Shown: one piece after another, positions 17,175 through 25,920 of the stretch | How positions within the stretch are numbered: the first letter of the stretch is position 1 | How the letters are laid out: each line of letters opens with the position of its first letter | Assembly (NCBI RefSeq): GCF_052055485.1 | Contig: NZ_CP197171.1 | Location: 2,542,001 to 2,606,000, forward strand | Origin: Amphibacillus sp052055485 | GTDB taxonomy: Bacteria; Bacillota; Bacilli; Bacillales; Amphibacillaceae | DNA: 64,000 nt | Direction of reading: 5' to 3' | Made by a program: the position numbers and the translations under genes | The notes under the pieces: generated by a model | Seen by the model: only the letters and a program-made list of their open reading frames with translations | Databases searched by the model: none | What the model was told of the DNA's origin: nothing

Positions 17175-18185
17175 TTAGTTCCCCTCACTTTCTATCGCAA
17201 CAGCATGTGCAATAACAGGAATAGATTGTTTTTGCAATGTTGAAAGAGGTGATAATAGTGATCCAGTAGCCACCATTAGGATACGATTTAAATTTTTGTT
17301 TTTTAAATCATTAATGAGCTTACTGTATAAATATAAGGAAGAGCTACCTGCACCACTTCCACCAGCAAAAACATTTTGATTTTTTTCATAAATAGATAAA
17401 CCAGCGTCAACCAGCTTTTCTTCTTCAATGTAGATTTGTTCTTTCTTTAATAGATCGATCAATAAATTTCGTCCGATGGAACCTAAATCACCTGTAACAA
17501 CTAAATCATAATGATCGATAGATAGTTGATGATCATTTAAGTGACTTAAAATTGTATCTGCAGCAGCAGGAGCCATGGCAGCTCCCATATTGAAAGGATC
17601 TGATTGATTTAAATCCATTACGCGTCCAATAGTCGCTCGAGTGATGACAGGACCTGTCCCCGTTTGGCTGACTAGACCAAATCCACCACCAGTCACCGTC
17701 CATTGAGCTGTAGGTGGTTTTTGCGCTCCATATTCTGTTGGATAACGAAACTGTTTTTCAACAGCTGCATTATGACTAGCAGAGCCTGTTATGACATGGT
17801 TGCCACTCTTGCTATTGACAATCAATGCGGCAAGAGCAAGTCCACCAGTTGATGTAGCACAAGCATTGAAAAGTCCGATAAACGGTATTTTATGTGTTCG
17901 AGCGGCAAAATTGGTAGGTGTCATTTGATTAATCAAATCGCCACTAATGAAAAAATCAATATCTTGAAAACGTAACTTTGCTTTTTGAACCGTTAGTTTG
18001 GTAGCGTCCTCGATTATTTGTTGATGAGCTTGTTCATAGGTTGGTTGGTTCATATATAAATCTTTATGCAAAAGATCAATTTCCTTTGCTAATTTCCCTT
18101 TTCCTTCATAGGGTCCAGCAACTGTTGCCGTTGAAGTAATGACTGGTTTTTGTTGAAAGATCCAGCTTTGTTTTCCTATTTTCAT
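17175..18185 (-). CDS. spoVAD: Stage V sporulation protein AD
   Basis: SpoVAD is a soluble thiolase-fold protein that binds dipicolinic acid at the inner spore membrane. The 336 residues show the usual N-terminus KIGKQSWIFQQKPVITSTAT, a central FIGLFNACATSTGGLALAA (the degenerate thiolase active-site loop) and a C-terminal FAGGSGAGSSSLYLYS. Length is normal. The ATG overlaps the spoVAC stop as ATGA. A sigma-G promoter would be expected for the operon, but I could not place one convincingly. Confidence 0.95.
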   Translation of the reverse strand: MKIGKQSWIFQQKPVITSTATVAGPYEGKGKLAKEIDLLHKDLYMNQPTYEQAHQQIIEDATKLTVQKAKLRFQDIDFFISGDLINQMTPTNFAARTHKIPFIGLFNACATSTGGLALAALIVNSKSGNHVITGSASHNAAVEKQFRYPTEYGAQKPPTAQWTVTGGGFGLVSQTGTGPVITRATIGRVMDLNQSDPFNMGAAMAPAAADTILSHLNDHQLSIDHYDLVVTGDLGSIGRNLLIDLLKKEQIYIEEEKLVDAGLSIYEKNQNVFAGGSGAGSSSLYLYSKLINDLKNKNLNRILMVATGSLLSPLSTLQKQSIPVIAHAVAIESEGN

Positions 18186-18643
18186 CCAATCACCCCTAAA
18201 CTGATTAGTGCTGTTTTAATCAGCGCCACGATAAATGCAGAGAAGACCCCAAATAAAATGACTGACCCTGCTAGTTTGAACATATTTCCGCCAACCCCTT
18301 GAACAAATCCCTCACTACGATGCTCAATGGCAGCTGAAATAACAGCATTACCAAACCCGGTCACTGGGACTGCACTTCCAGCTCCAGCAAATTGAGCAAT
18401 CTTATCATATATGCCTAAGCCTGTTAGAATCATCGTAATAAAAATAAGTGTTGCCGTTGTTGGATCACCAACTGTTTCCTCAGTGAAATCAAAGAAGTAC
18501 ATGTAAAAAAAACTAATGCATTGACCAATTAGACAAATCGTACCTCCAACAAGAAATGCTCGTATACAATTTTGTAAAAGCGGTCGTTTTTTTTCCCGAT
18601 CAGTTGCGATTTGCTGATAGTTTTGCTTATTTGTTGTTAACAT
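18182..18643 (-). CDS. spoVAC: Stage V sporulation protein AC
   Basis: This is an integral membrane channel component of the SpoVA complex; SpoVAC acts as a mechanosensitive channel in B. subtilis. The GAGSAVPVTGFGNAVISAAI motif, also in SpoVAEb, is at about residue 95. Four hydrophobic segments are seen. The ATG at 18643 (MLTTNKQNYQQ) is 6-7 nt from GAAGGTG and is preferred over an in-frame GTG three codons upstream. This gives 153 residues. It overlaps spoVAD by 4 nt. Confidence 0.94.
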   Translation of the reverse strand: MLTTNKQNYQQIATDREKKRPLLQNCIRAFLVGGTICLIGQCISFFYMYFFDFTEETVGDPTTATLIFITMILTGLGIYDKIAQFAGAGSAVPVTGFGNAVISAAIEHRSEGFVQGVGGNMFKLAGSVILFGVFSAFIVALIKTALISLGVIG

Positions 18644-18655
18644 AACAATCACCTT

Positions 18656-19114
18656 CTATTCTTTTGGCTTTTTAATTAATTTTTTAATTTGCTCAAATTC
18701 TTTATTGAAGTCACTGTTAGCTAGGTTTTGATTGATCGCTTTATCTTTTAATCGATCGATTTCAAGGAATATTTTATAATCAGAGGATACTTTTGCTTTG
18801 ATTTTTGAATTTGAATTCTCAATAAACGATTCAATCTCTTTGGCAATTTTCTGTTCATTAAATTGTGATAGCTGGTCAACCTTGACTGCCATGATTATTT
18901 CATCATCATAAGTGATACTTGTTAAATCAGTGACTTGGTCAAAATGATTATCAACAGCTTGATTGATCTCGTTTCCTTGTTCATTGGTGTGACTAATATA
19001 CTGTATATTTGGCTGTTCGACTGTAGATGGGTCAAGTGCTTGCTTATTAGAACAACCAAACAGAAGAAAGGAAAGGGATAGAGCAACAAAATAATATTTT
19101 TTAGATTTCAACAT
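18656..19114 (-). CDS. YhcN/YlaJ-family sporulation lipoprotein
   Basis: The 152-residue protein has a lipoprotein signal peptide with lipobox LLFGC at about residue 21. The mature part contains a DDEIIMAVKVD segment and a charged C-terminal region, as in the YhcN/YlaJ spore lipoprotein family. Family members sit in the inner spore membrane and affect germination or outgrowth. It ends 12 nt before spoVAC. The same pairing of such a lipoprotein with spoVAC-AD-AEb is known from additional spoVA operons of Bacillaceae, so this may be an accessory rather than the only spoVA locus. No AA, AB, AEa or AF genes are here. Confidence 0.85.
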   Translation of the reverse strand: MLKSKKYYFVALSLSFLLFGCSNKQALDPSTVEQPNIQYISHTNEQGNEINQAVDNHFDQVTDLTSITYDDEIIMAVKVDQLSQFNEQKIAKEIESFIENSNSKIKAKVSSDYKIFLEIDRLKDKAINQNLANSDFNKEFEQIKKLIKKPKE

Positions 19115-19313
19115 GTTTTATCACCTCTTTTATCAGATAGCTTTTGAAAAAGCGCATTTTTTATTCAATAAAAATAAACAAAATACTTCCTGTTTAAGTG
19201 CATTTTTGGTTTTAAATCACAAAGTAAAGGACTTAGAAGAGAAAAAGTTCAATAAACTCATCTTTTGATTTATCAATAATTACAGAAAAGAGCCAAGAAA
19301 TTCAACTTTGTAG

Positions 19314-19436
19314 TTATCACAATCTTTAACGCGAAAAAGAACGGTTGAAAAAGGTAACTATCGATTAGCAAGTGGAAAGGTTGTATATCATTCAGATTGT
19401 CCAATTCCAAATCAAACATGTATTTTTAACCGTTAA
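19314..19436 (+). pseudogene. Possible 3' remnant of a small protein gene
   Basis: A 40-codon open frame without a start codon ends in EKGNYRLASGKVVYHSDCP, a short tail and a stop. The wording looks like a real protein C-terminus rather than chance, but I cannot name a family. There is no ribosome binding site and the frame is closed upstream by TAG. It lies in a gap full of repeat debris. Confidence 0.3.
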
Positions 19437-19482
19437 AATTTAATTAAATGTTTGATTTAAAAGGGATTATCTGTATGTAACA

Positions 19483-19855
19483 TTTATCACAGATAACCGA
19501 CCGTAAAATTCGAGGCAACAACGGGTTTCGATGGGGAGAGTAACCGCAGCAATATTGTCAGGTTAAGGCGCGACCGCTATGGAAAAACACTACGCTTTCC
19601 GTGGGCATGGAGGCGTACAGGACGTAGGTCATGCAAATGTTTTCGGTGAGGCGAGTAATCGCAGTCCCAGGCTTTGTCACAGGACGTGAGGAAGTTAGCC
19701 TGCCTTGAGCTAACTTTGCCAAGCAAAAAAACACTTGTCAAAGTGGATCTCAATCTCATCCTCGAAAATAAAAATCAATTTTCTTCGTGTGATGCATTGC
19801 TGATGAAGCCTTCCTTGTGCTATTCCCACAGGAGTCTCCGTATTTTTCCATAGCT
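19483..19855. repeat. Dispersed modular repeat, rearranged copy B with an inner inverted-repeat element
   Basis: The left end TTTATCACAGATAACCGACC matches copies A and C. Shared modules follow, including GGTTTCGATGGGG, GGCGAGTAATCGCAGTCCCAG and CAGGACGTGA. The right end of the family is missing. Inside it, CTATGGAAAAA at 19577 and its inverse at 19843-19853 bound a 277-nt stretch carrying a CGCTTTCCGTGGG/CCCACAGGAGTCTCCG pair, typical of imperfect palindromic elements. One element therefore seems nested in, or fused with, another. Confidence 0.6.
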
Positions 19856-20200
19856 AACTCGTTTGACTTCCATTTGTATTAAATTTGATACTCGATTCCA
19901 TTTCATCATTTTCTTATCTGAAAGAAAGGACAACTAAACATAAGCCAAATTAAAATGGGATTCACCCATACAACAGATCCACTTAGGTGATTGGAACGGA
20001 AGGTGGTGACTCCAGCGGAAATAAGATGAGTTGAAGATCCACTTTTGTAGCGCATTAGGCTACAAAAGTTAGCTGAAACCATCTCCGCGGAAAGCATCCA
20101 CCTGTAGTGGAAAACACCGATTCTTAATATTTGAATCTTAGCATGCGATTTATCATTTTGAAATGGATTTACTTAATCGATTTTATTAACCTGACAACAT
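19856..20200. other. Gap with decayed palindromic-element debris
   Basis: A CTCCGCGGAAAGCATCCACC segment at about 20083-20102 resembles the ends of the element inside the insertion sequence at 31651. The rest shows no gene. The flanks are AT-rich. Confidence 0.4.
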
Positions 20201-20294
20201 TGGTAACCGCAGTCCCACTCCCAATCAGTGGGACTAAGGGATACAGACTAAGATCACGACGTCCTGGGACTGCGATTACTCGTCCCACCGAAGA
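20201..20294. repeat. Modular repeat fragment E, arranged as an inverted pair
   Basis: GGTAACCGCAGTCCCA at the left and the inverse of GGGACGAGTAATCGCAGTCC at the right are both modules of copies A and C, here facing each other around a CAATCAGTGGGA segment. It is a rearranged piece of the same family. Confidence 0.6.
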
Positions 20295-20310
20295 GACTTG
20301 TGCGTCGAAA

Positions 20311-20354
20311 AACTCCCCCCGAATGTTAGCTATAGCTAACATTCGGGGGGAGTT
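20311..20354 (-). terminator. 44-nt perfect palindrome, terminator of the lipoprotein operon
   Basis: The two 22-nt arms are exact inverses with no loop; each contains CTCCCCCCGAATGTTAGCTA or its inverse. On the minus strand it lies 23 nt after the lipoprotein stop and is followed by TTTTT, so it can end that operon. Such a long exact palindrome is unusual for a terminator. Confidence 0.75.
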
Positions 20355-20376
20355 CAATTTTGCTATTCTCCAATCT

Positions 20377-21111
20377 CTAATTAATAATAGTGATCATTTC
20401 TTTTTTAGGTTGGTTATCTGTTGAATACCATTCTTCTAAAGCAGGATTGGTTGCTTTGTTTATATCGGGTAGCTGTATTTTAATCTCATCATCATTTAGC
20501 CAGTTTGCATTAAGGATCGGCCAGCGAAAGGTATATAAAGAAATTAAATGATTATTATCTTCTGTTAAAGTTACTTCAACCCAATCTTCAATATTATAAA
20601 CAACTAACTTATTAATGTCCCATGGTTTATCAGGGAGGCTGCGTTCAAAGATAAATAATATATTAGAAAGATCAGGAGAAGGATCTATACTGACCATTTT
20701 TGCTTGATCAGCTAATAAGTGTGATTGCTCTGATTCAGTATCTAAGAGCAGATATGAACATGATTCTTTTTGACAAGCAAAACTTAAAAGAAAAAGTGAA
20801 TCATATTCATCTTGCATGATTTGAATAAGTTGCATCTCTTGAATAGCTTTATTACTATCAGTATGCTGTTTTAAGTAATTTGATAAGACCGGGATTTGGT
20901 CGATGTTTAAAGTCACTTGTTGATTAGAAAGGGTAAATTCCAGAAATTGTTGAGGTTCTTGATCTTCATCATGTTCTTCTTCAACAAGTGTGATTGCTTC
21001 CTCATCTTTAGCATTTATATCTTCTTGAATAATAATGGGCTGTTGTTTAGAACAGGCGACTAATAAAGATAAAATAACAAAGATAAGGGAAAATAAACGT
21101 TTTTTCACCAA
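20377..21111 (-). CDS. Lipoprotein of unknown function
   Basis: The 244-residue protein has a signal peptide with lipobox LLVAC at residue 20, then a very acidic linker (about residues 30-55) and a globular domain of about 190 residues. That domain has a Cys pair in ACQKESCSYLL and Trp-rich segments near the end. I do not recognise the family. It is the last gene of a minus-strand group with the HtrA-like protease, the zinc-ribbon membrane protein and signal peptidase I, so it probably acts on the outer face of the membrane. Confidence 0.8.
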   Translation of the reverse strand: MVKKRLFSLIFVILSLLVACSKQQPIIIQEDINAKDEEAITLVEEEHDEDQEPQQFLEFTLSNQQVTLNIDQIPVLSNYLKQHTDSNKAIQEMQLIQIMQDEYDSLFLLSFACQKESCSYLLLDTESEQSHLLADQAKMVSIDPSPDLSNILFIFERSLPDKPWDINKLVVYNIEDWVEVTLTEDNNHLISLYTFRWPILNANWLNDDEIKIQLPDINKATNPALEEWYSTDNQPKKEMITIIN

Positions 21112-21196
21112 AGGGTCATCCTTTCAATCAGGTTTTATTATATTTCAAGTAGTGGAAGCTAGGACTTTTCACTAATTGAAGAACAAGTTAAGCCTT

Positions 21197-22321
21197 CTAT
21201 TCAACTTGAAAATTTAAAATTTTTAATTGGTCATTTTCATAACCAATTGTAAATAAGTAAGTCATTACATTAGTTTCGTCTTGAGCTGTCGCATTATCAT
21301 ATTCAATTGTGACGATAAGATCAATAAACTCTTGAGTTATATTTTTTTCTTCTTCATTTAATAAAGAAATATTCTTTAAATGCAGGTACTCAGATCGAAA
21401 GCTTGGATAATCTATTTCACTTTGAAGCTCGCTTCCAAGCAAGGTGTAGGCATTAATATAATCATGAATCGCTAAACTATCGATAAAATAATGAACTAAG
21501 TATGTAGCTTCCTCTCGTAAAATATCAGGATCAGTGGTTACTGCTTTGACACTAGTAGGAAAAGTTAACTGCTCATTGGTGGTTGAGGTAGACCATTCTG
21601 TTACTTGATCAATAATAGCAGGTATCGGTATACTAAAACCAATATCACTTTCTTCAATACCAGCAGAATTTATGCCAATAACTTTTCCTGTTTGTCGATC
21701 AATCAACGGTCCACCACTATTGCCATGTGTGATGTTTGCTGAGATTTGATACACATTATCATAAGTATAACCATTGATATCAAAGGATCGATCAATCCCT
21801 GAAATAATCCCAATTGTGACGGTATTATGAAAACCTAATGGGCTCCCAACTGCAATGATTTCTGAACCTGGTAAAAGCCGCTCGGTTGTTTCTAATTCAA
21901 TTGGTTTTTGGTTGATTAATTGTGGGACTCGAATAACGGCAATATCTTCTTCTTCACCAATTCCCACGATGGCGGCGGGATAAGTTTCTGCATTTGACAT
22001 TGTCACTTCTATTGAAATAGCATCACTTATTACATGAGCATTTGTAACAATATCTCCACGTGAATTGTATAGAAATCCTGAACCTACACGATTAGTTTCA
22101 TCTGTTTCAACATTTATTTGAACAATACTTTTTTGCGTTTCATGAATCGTATGTTGTAAATTATCGGACATTATTGAGGCATCATCATATAAAACTAATT
22201 GTTCTCCAATTTCAATTTCTTGTTCGTATAGGTTTTGATATAAAAAATAGTTAAATACGAGGCCGAAAATTAAAATTAAGAGGCTAGATAAGGCAATAAT
22301 CAACTTTTGACTTTTTGTCAT
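21197..22321 (-). CDS. Membrane-anchored HtrA-like trypsin-type serine protease
   Basis: One N-terminal membrane helix (about residues 7-28) is followed by a chymotrypsin-fold domain. The catalytic triad is visible: His96 in VTNAHVIS, Asp126 in EEEDIAVIRV, and Ser202 in THGNSGGPL. There is no PDZ domain after the protease; instead a C-terminal domain of about 120 residues of unknown type follows. HtrA proteins degrade or refold damaged exported proteins, and the domain is likely outside the cell. GGAGG precedes the ATG. It follows the zinc-ribbon gene by 18 nt. Confidence 0.88.
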   Translation of the reverse strand: MTKSQKLIIALSSLLILIFGLVFNYFLYQNLYEQEIEIGEQLVLYDDASIMSDNLQHTIHETQKSIVQINVETDETNRVGSGFLYNSRGDIVTNAHVISDAISIEVTMSNAETYPAAIVGIGEEEDIAVIRVPQLINQKPIELETTERLLPGSEIIAVGSPLGFHNTVTIGIISGIDRSFDINGYTYDNVYQISANITHGNSGGPLIDRQTGKVIGINSAGIEESDIGFSIPIPAIIDQVTEWSTSTTNEQLTFPTSVKAVTTDPDILREEATYLVHYFIDSLAIHDYINAYTLLGSELQSEIDYPSFRSEYLHLKNISLLNEEEKNITQEFIDLIVTIEYDNATAQDETNVMTYLFTIGYENDQLKILNFQVE

Positions 22322-22339
22322 GGGTTAACCTCCAAATTT

Positions 22340-23482
22340 TTAATTGAGTAACCATGTAATCGATGTAATTTGAACATCGTCAGCTTCTTCAATTATCTGA
22401 TCATCAAAATGTATATGATCAAATTGACCGATCTCACCAGGATATAAGGTTTCTGGATAAATAAATATTTCATTCGATTCTAACTCAGAATGATCCGCAT
22501 CGAAAATAGTATAATGAATCAAGACAGCATGAATCGGGATTGTTGCTACACTAGTAATTTCACCAAAAACGACTAAATGGCCACGACTATCTATTTCAAA
22601 TTCAATTGAGACCTCATCAAGGGCATCATTTTCGTTTACTTCTTGCTCTGCTTCATATTGGGAAAAGGCTTGTTCTAATCGCTCTTCTTGAGCCATCTCA
22701 AAAGCTATTTTTTCTTTTTCAATTGAACTTAATAAACTTGTAAGTTTTTCATCATTTGGTAAGTAGTACAAGCCATTTTCAACCATACTCTGTGCTAGCG
22801 TAAATTGATTTTGGTCTAAATAGGCGTAAGCTTGATCAGCTGAGTGTGTAATAAGTTGATCTCTTATCGATCGAACTAAATCATACGCTTCCGGATCTTG
22901 AATACTATCAGCTTCCCAAAGCAAAGCAGGTAAATCATCTATCGGTGGATTTGCTTCTAACTTACTTTTCACCATGGATAGTTGGATTTCTGTTTGTTTA
23001 TTCATCAATTGTTCTTGAAATTGAATGGCTGATTCCCCAGAATAATGGGTTAATTCATTTTTTGCTTGTAAGATAAGTTGTAATTGATCTTGTTCAGTAT
23101 CTATATCGGATAGACTATCCAATGTTTCAACAGAAAAATTCGTAAACTGATGCAAGAGTCTTGCTTCGCTAAAGGCGGGATAGGACTCTATAGCTTTTTT
23201 TACTTGTTCATTCGCTAGTTCATAATCAGAAAGGAGAAGAGCCTCTTCAGCATTAAAATAGTGAGCTTTGGCTGAATTTATTTGTAATCGAGAAGCAGTA
23301 TATATAACTATTGATAAGCCAACCATGATTACGAGTAATGTTAAAGGAATTAGAAAATGTTTAAAGTGCCACTTTTTTGTAAACAATCTATCCGCTATAT
23401 TATTAGGCAGATTCTCACCACAATTCACACAAAATATTTCATCTGGATAGACTTTTGAACCGCAATGTGGACAGTAACCCAT
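22340..23482 (-). CDS. Zinc-ribbon membrane protein with extracytoplasmic helical and FxLYD-like domains
   Basis: An N-terminal zinc ribbon (Cys4, Cys7, Cys18, Cys21) is followed by a membrane helix at about residues 43-63. Next comes a helical region of about 200 residues with TPR-like repeats, then an acidic stretch, then a C-terminal beta-rich domain with GHLVVFGEITSVATIPIHAV, like FxLYD-type domains. The zinc ribbon would face the cytoplasm and the rest the outside. AGGAGG precedes the ATG. It lies between signal peptidase I and the HtrA-like protease, so a scaffold role in exported-protein handling is plausible but inferred. Confidence 0.8.
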   Translation of the reverse strand: MGYCPHCGSKVYPDEIFCVNCGENLPNNIADRLFTKKWHFKHFLIPLTLLVIMVGLSIVIYTASRLQINSAKAHYFNAEEALLLSDYELANEQVKKAIESYPAFSEARLLHQFTNFSVETLDSLSDIDTEQDQLQLILQAKNELTHYSGESAIQFQEQLMNKQTEIQLSMVKSKLEANPPIDDLPALLWEADSIQDPEAYDLVRSIRDQLITHSADQAYAYLDQNQFTLAQSMVENGLYYLPNDEKLTSLLSSIEKEKIAFEMAQEERLEQAFSQYEAEQEVNENDALDEVSIEFEIDSRGHLVVFGEITSVATIPIHAVLIHYTIFDADHSELESNEIFIYPETLYPGEIGQFDHIHFDDQIIEEADDVQITSITWLLN

Positions 23483-23497
23483 TTAAAGCACCTCCTT

Positions 23498-24019
23498 TTA
23501 GTAGATGACTTGCCAATCTGAAAAAGGATAAATAATAAATTCAGCACGTCCAATAATATTGGACTTTGCAATAAACCCGAGAGCATTGCGACTGTCTTTA
23601 CTTATACGACGATTATCACCTAGAACATAGTAGGAGTGATTAGGTATTTCAGTTTTGGGGATATCATGTGTCCAAAAACTATTTCTATCAGTGATAAATA
23701 CTTGTTCGTAAGGAATCCCGTCAATATATAACTGTTGATCGGTTATTTCAATCGTCTCATTTGGTAAACCGATGATTCGTTTAATATACCTTTCTCCATT
23801 ATAATCAATAGTGACAATGTCTCCGCGTTCTGGTTCATTTAACGAATAGGCGAGATGGTTGGTGATGATCCATTGCTCATTTTGAATTGTTGGCGCCATA
23901 CTTTCCCCAATAATTTGAGCAAAAGAGAAGATAAATAATCGAATAAATAATATAATAAGGAAAATAATTAAAATTATTTTTCCAATTTTGGTTAAATGAG
24001 TAGATACTTTTACTTTCAT
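23498..24019 (-). CDS. Signal peptidase I
   Basis: The 173-residue membrane protein has one N-terminal helix and the family's catalytic Ser40 in GESMAPT and Lys80 in RYIKRIIGLPN. Box E is GDNRRISKDSRN with the usual spacing. It removes signal peptides from exported proteins on the outer membrane face. It is the Sip-type Gram-positive form. Most Bacillaceae have several paralogues, so I give no symbol. It is the first gene of the four-gene minus-strand group. Confidence 0.95.
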   Translation of the reverse strand: MKVKVSTHLTKIGKIILIIFLIILFIRLFIFSFAQIIGESMAPTIQNEQWIITNHLAYSLNEPERGDIVTIDYNGERYIKRIIGLPNETIEITDQQLYIDGIPYEQVFITDRNSFWTHDIPKTEIPNHSYYVLGDNRRISKDSRNALGFIAKSNIIGRAEFIIYPFSDWQVIY

Positions 24020-24480
24020 GAATAAAATAACCTTTCTCTAATAACATTAGACGCTTTTTGTTACGATAAGTTTGTGTTCAAAAAAGGGTATAAAAGACTG
24101 TGGGAACTATGTTTACAATGTCTTGAGATCTAAAATATGTAAGATGCAAGTGATATTAACAGGAGTTTCGCCATTGCCCACGAGCTTCTCGCTTGTTGTG
24201 GAGATAAAAGTTTAGTTTTGCTGATATTATCCTTAATAAAATCTTATCTTGTTCCGATAGTACAAGAATAAGTACCTTTCTTAATTCTGAGCCCAATCCC
24301 ACAATGTGTCGATCGTTAGTCGAAACCTGTCTGTTTTCGATGTATCATTTTCGTTGGATTTTTGAACAACTTCTATTAGTTTATCATATTTATTAGTAAT
24401 TTAGCAGGGATAGAAATAGAAATTAAAGAAACCTTAAAAGGTTATTATATTTTGGTTGTTATGTTAAAATTAACTTATAG
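24020..24480. other. Intergenic stretch with no recognised feature
   Basis: This lies between the divergent signal peptidase and spo0E-like genes. It must hold both promoters, but I could not place either with confidence. No repeat copy or open frame is supported. Confidence 0.4.
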
Positions 24481-24501
24481 AAAGGACTGGAGGTAACTCG
24501 A

Positions 24502-24663
24502 TTGGATGTATCAAATTTGTTAGCTAGAATTGAACATTTACGACGTAGTATGATCGAGGTTGCTATTGATAAAGGTTTATCAAGCAGCGAATCCATTGAA
24601 ATCAGTAGAGAACTAGATGACCTATTAAATCAATATGAAAAGATAAAAGGTTTAAATGATTAA
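24502..24663 (+). CDS. Spo0E-family aspartyl-phosphate phosphatase
   Basis: This 53-residue protein matches the Spo0E-like family. Two short helices are predicted, and the second carries the signature S-x-E-x-x-x-x-S-(R/Q)-E-L-D-x-L-L-N-x-Y (here SIEISRELDDLLNQY). Members dephosphorylate Spo0A-P and so delay sporulation. The start is a TTG 8 nt after GGAGG; the nearby ATG is out of frame. A hairpin terminator follows at 24725. Paralogues are common, so no symbol is given. Confidence 0.88.
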   Translation: MDVSNLLARIEHLRRSMIEVAIDKGLSSSESIEISRELDDLLNQYEKIKGLND

Positions 24664-24724
24664 AGAGGTTCTTTGTCAAATAACGTTAGTGAAGAATTTA
24701 AGCCGACATATATTCAATTGTTTA

Positions 24725-24774
24725 TCGCGGTCTAAAGTCGTTTTTAATCGGCTTTTAGATCGTGTTTCTTTTTG
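24725..24774 (+). terminator. Terminator after the spo0E-like gene
   Basis: CGCGGTCTAAAGTCG pairs imperfectly with CGGCTTTTAGATCGTG around a TTTTTAAT loop. TTTCTTTTTG follows. Confidence 0.65.
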
Positions 24775-24886
24775 CTTCTATCTTTTTAGGTTAACTGGCA
24801 ATGCCTTTTGTGAGCTGAGATCTTTGTTAAAAGTATATTGAATTTAAAAAATGGTTACGATGGAGAATGAAGGGAGGGAAGAAGAT

Positions 24887-25201
24887 ATGTTTCGAACCAT
24901 TTATCAACAGTTACTTATTTTAGGTTTTTCAGAAAAAATAATTATGTTCACGATTCTTTTTATTAGTTTTTTCCTCCTATTTATTTTCATTCGTCCGGTT
25001 ATTTCCTATTTAATTAAAAAGAAATGTTACACCTTACTTTCGTATGTGTTCACTTTCCTTATTATTTTTTTGATAATAAAGGGGTGGTTGGAGGACCTTG
25101 TCCCCCTAGACTTTAAGCTATACTTATATTTATTTAGCCTAGTGGCAGGGATTTTATCTATACAGTTATTATACAAAAAAATAGTACGGAAAACCATTTA
25201 A
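24887..25201 (+). CDS. Small membrane protein of unknown function
   Basis: The 104-residue protein is mostly hydrophobic, with three predicted membrane helices (about residues 15-35, 45-65 and 75-95), basic Lys/Arg loops and a basic tail. The ATG reading MFRTIYQQLL is chosen because GAAGGGAGGGAAGAAG precedes it; an in-frame ATG 12 codons upstream has no ribosome binding site. No family is recognised. It lies between the spo0E-like gene and ykyB. Confidence 0.75.
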   Translation: MFRTIYQQLLILGFSEKIIMFTILFISFFLLFIFIRPVISYLIKKKCYTLLSYVFTFLIIFLIIKGWLEDLVPLDFKLYLYLFSLVAGILSIQLLYKKIVRKTI

Positions 25202-25249
25202 AATAGTTCCTTATTTTTCATGATTTAAGTCAAGTAGCATAAAATAAAT

Positions 25250-25708
25250 TCATTTGCGTTTATTATTCTGATAGTAAGAATAATTCCACTTTCCTAACGA
25301 AGAAGGTGTGTAATAAGAAGTTTTTTGCTCTTTTTTTTGTCGCTTTCGAAAAGGTATATTTAAATACTGGCAAATAATTCTTCGCGCTTGTGTCAGTGAC
25401 ATGATCGTTTTAGGGTTTCGATAATTTTGATCTAGTTCACCGAGGTGTTTAACATTTTTGAAATCCTGTTTATTCGGAGGGATATGGAAATAGTAGTTGT
25501 CGACTTGAACAAGTACAGTAGAATGCTGCTTGCTAAGTTTCGGTCGCTTTGAAAAGTGAAGGCCTATTTTCCTTGCCTGCTCCTCGTTTAAAAGTTTTTC
25601 AATGGCTTGTTTTTTCATTGAATATAGTTCATTGGGATTTAGTGCTGTTTTAGCATGACGATTAATAATAAAAATAGCTTTGGCAATTTCACTGATCTCA
25701 TGATTCAC
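25250..25708 (-). CDS. ykyB: YkyB family protein
   Basis: This resembles B. subtilis YkyB: the segments AKAIFIINRHAKTALNP, KIGLHFSKRPKLSKQHS, VLVQVDNYYFHIPP and NYRNPKTIMSLTQARRI are in the same order and spacing. The function is unknown. The start is GTG (VNHEISEIAKA) 8 nt after AGGGGAGG, which gives 152 residues against about 154 in B. subtilis. An in-frame ATG 16 codons upstream is less likely. It diverges from darB; in B. subtilis ykyB also lies near the yku genes. Confidence 0.88.
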   Translation of the reverse strand: MNHEISEIAKAIFIINRHAKTALNPNELYSMKKQAIEKLLNEEQARKIGLHFSKRPKLSKQHSTVLVQVDNYYFHIPPNKQDFKNVKHLGELDQNYRNPKTIMSLTQARRIICQYLNIPFRKRQKKEQKTSYYTPSSLGKWNYSYYQNNKRK

Positions 25709-25920
25709 GAAAAGTTTACCTCCCCTAGAAGACCATCTGTAAATTGATAAATCCATTTTAGCATGAAAAGCCCATTAAAACTACTGTAACTGTGATTTTG
25801 CTTAAGTTTTGATAAAATGAGTGGGCATTTCATTTCTCTACAATCTTTTTTATGATAAACTAAATACGTGAGAATAAAACGTGAAAATCTTCCTCAATTG
25901 CTAGACAAGGGGAGTGGGAA

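Noticed and set aside
19115..19180. Sigma-G promoter of the spoVA operon (TGAATA and CTATCTGA)
   Set aside because: The spacing of about 21 nt is too long for sigma-G and the -10 match is poor.
20131..20424. Open frames of 62-97 codons on both strands over the repeat gap
   Set aside because: They run through inverted repeat modules and the palindrome, and have no start signal or family match.
24020..24480. Decayed gene between signal peptidase and the spo0E-like gene
   Set aside because: No frame of useful length and no recognisable protein wording in any of the six frames.
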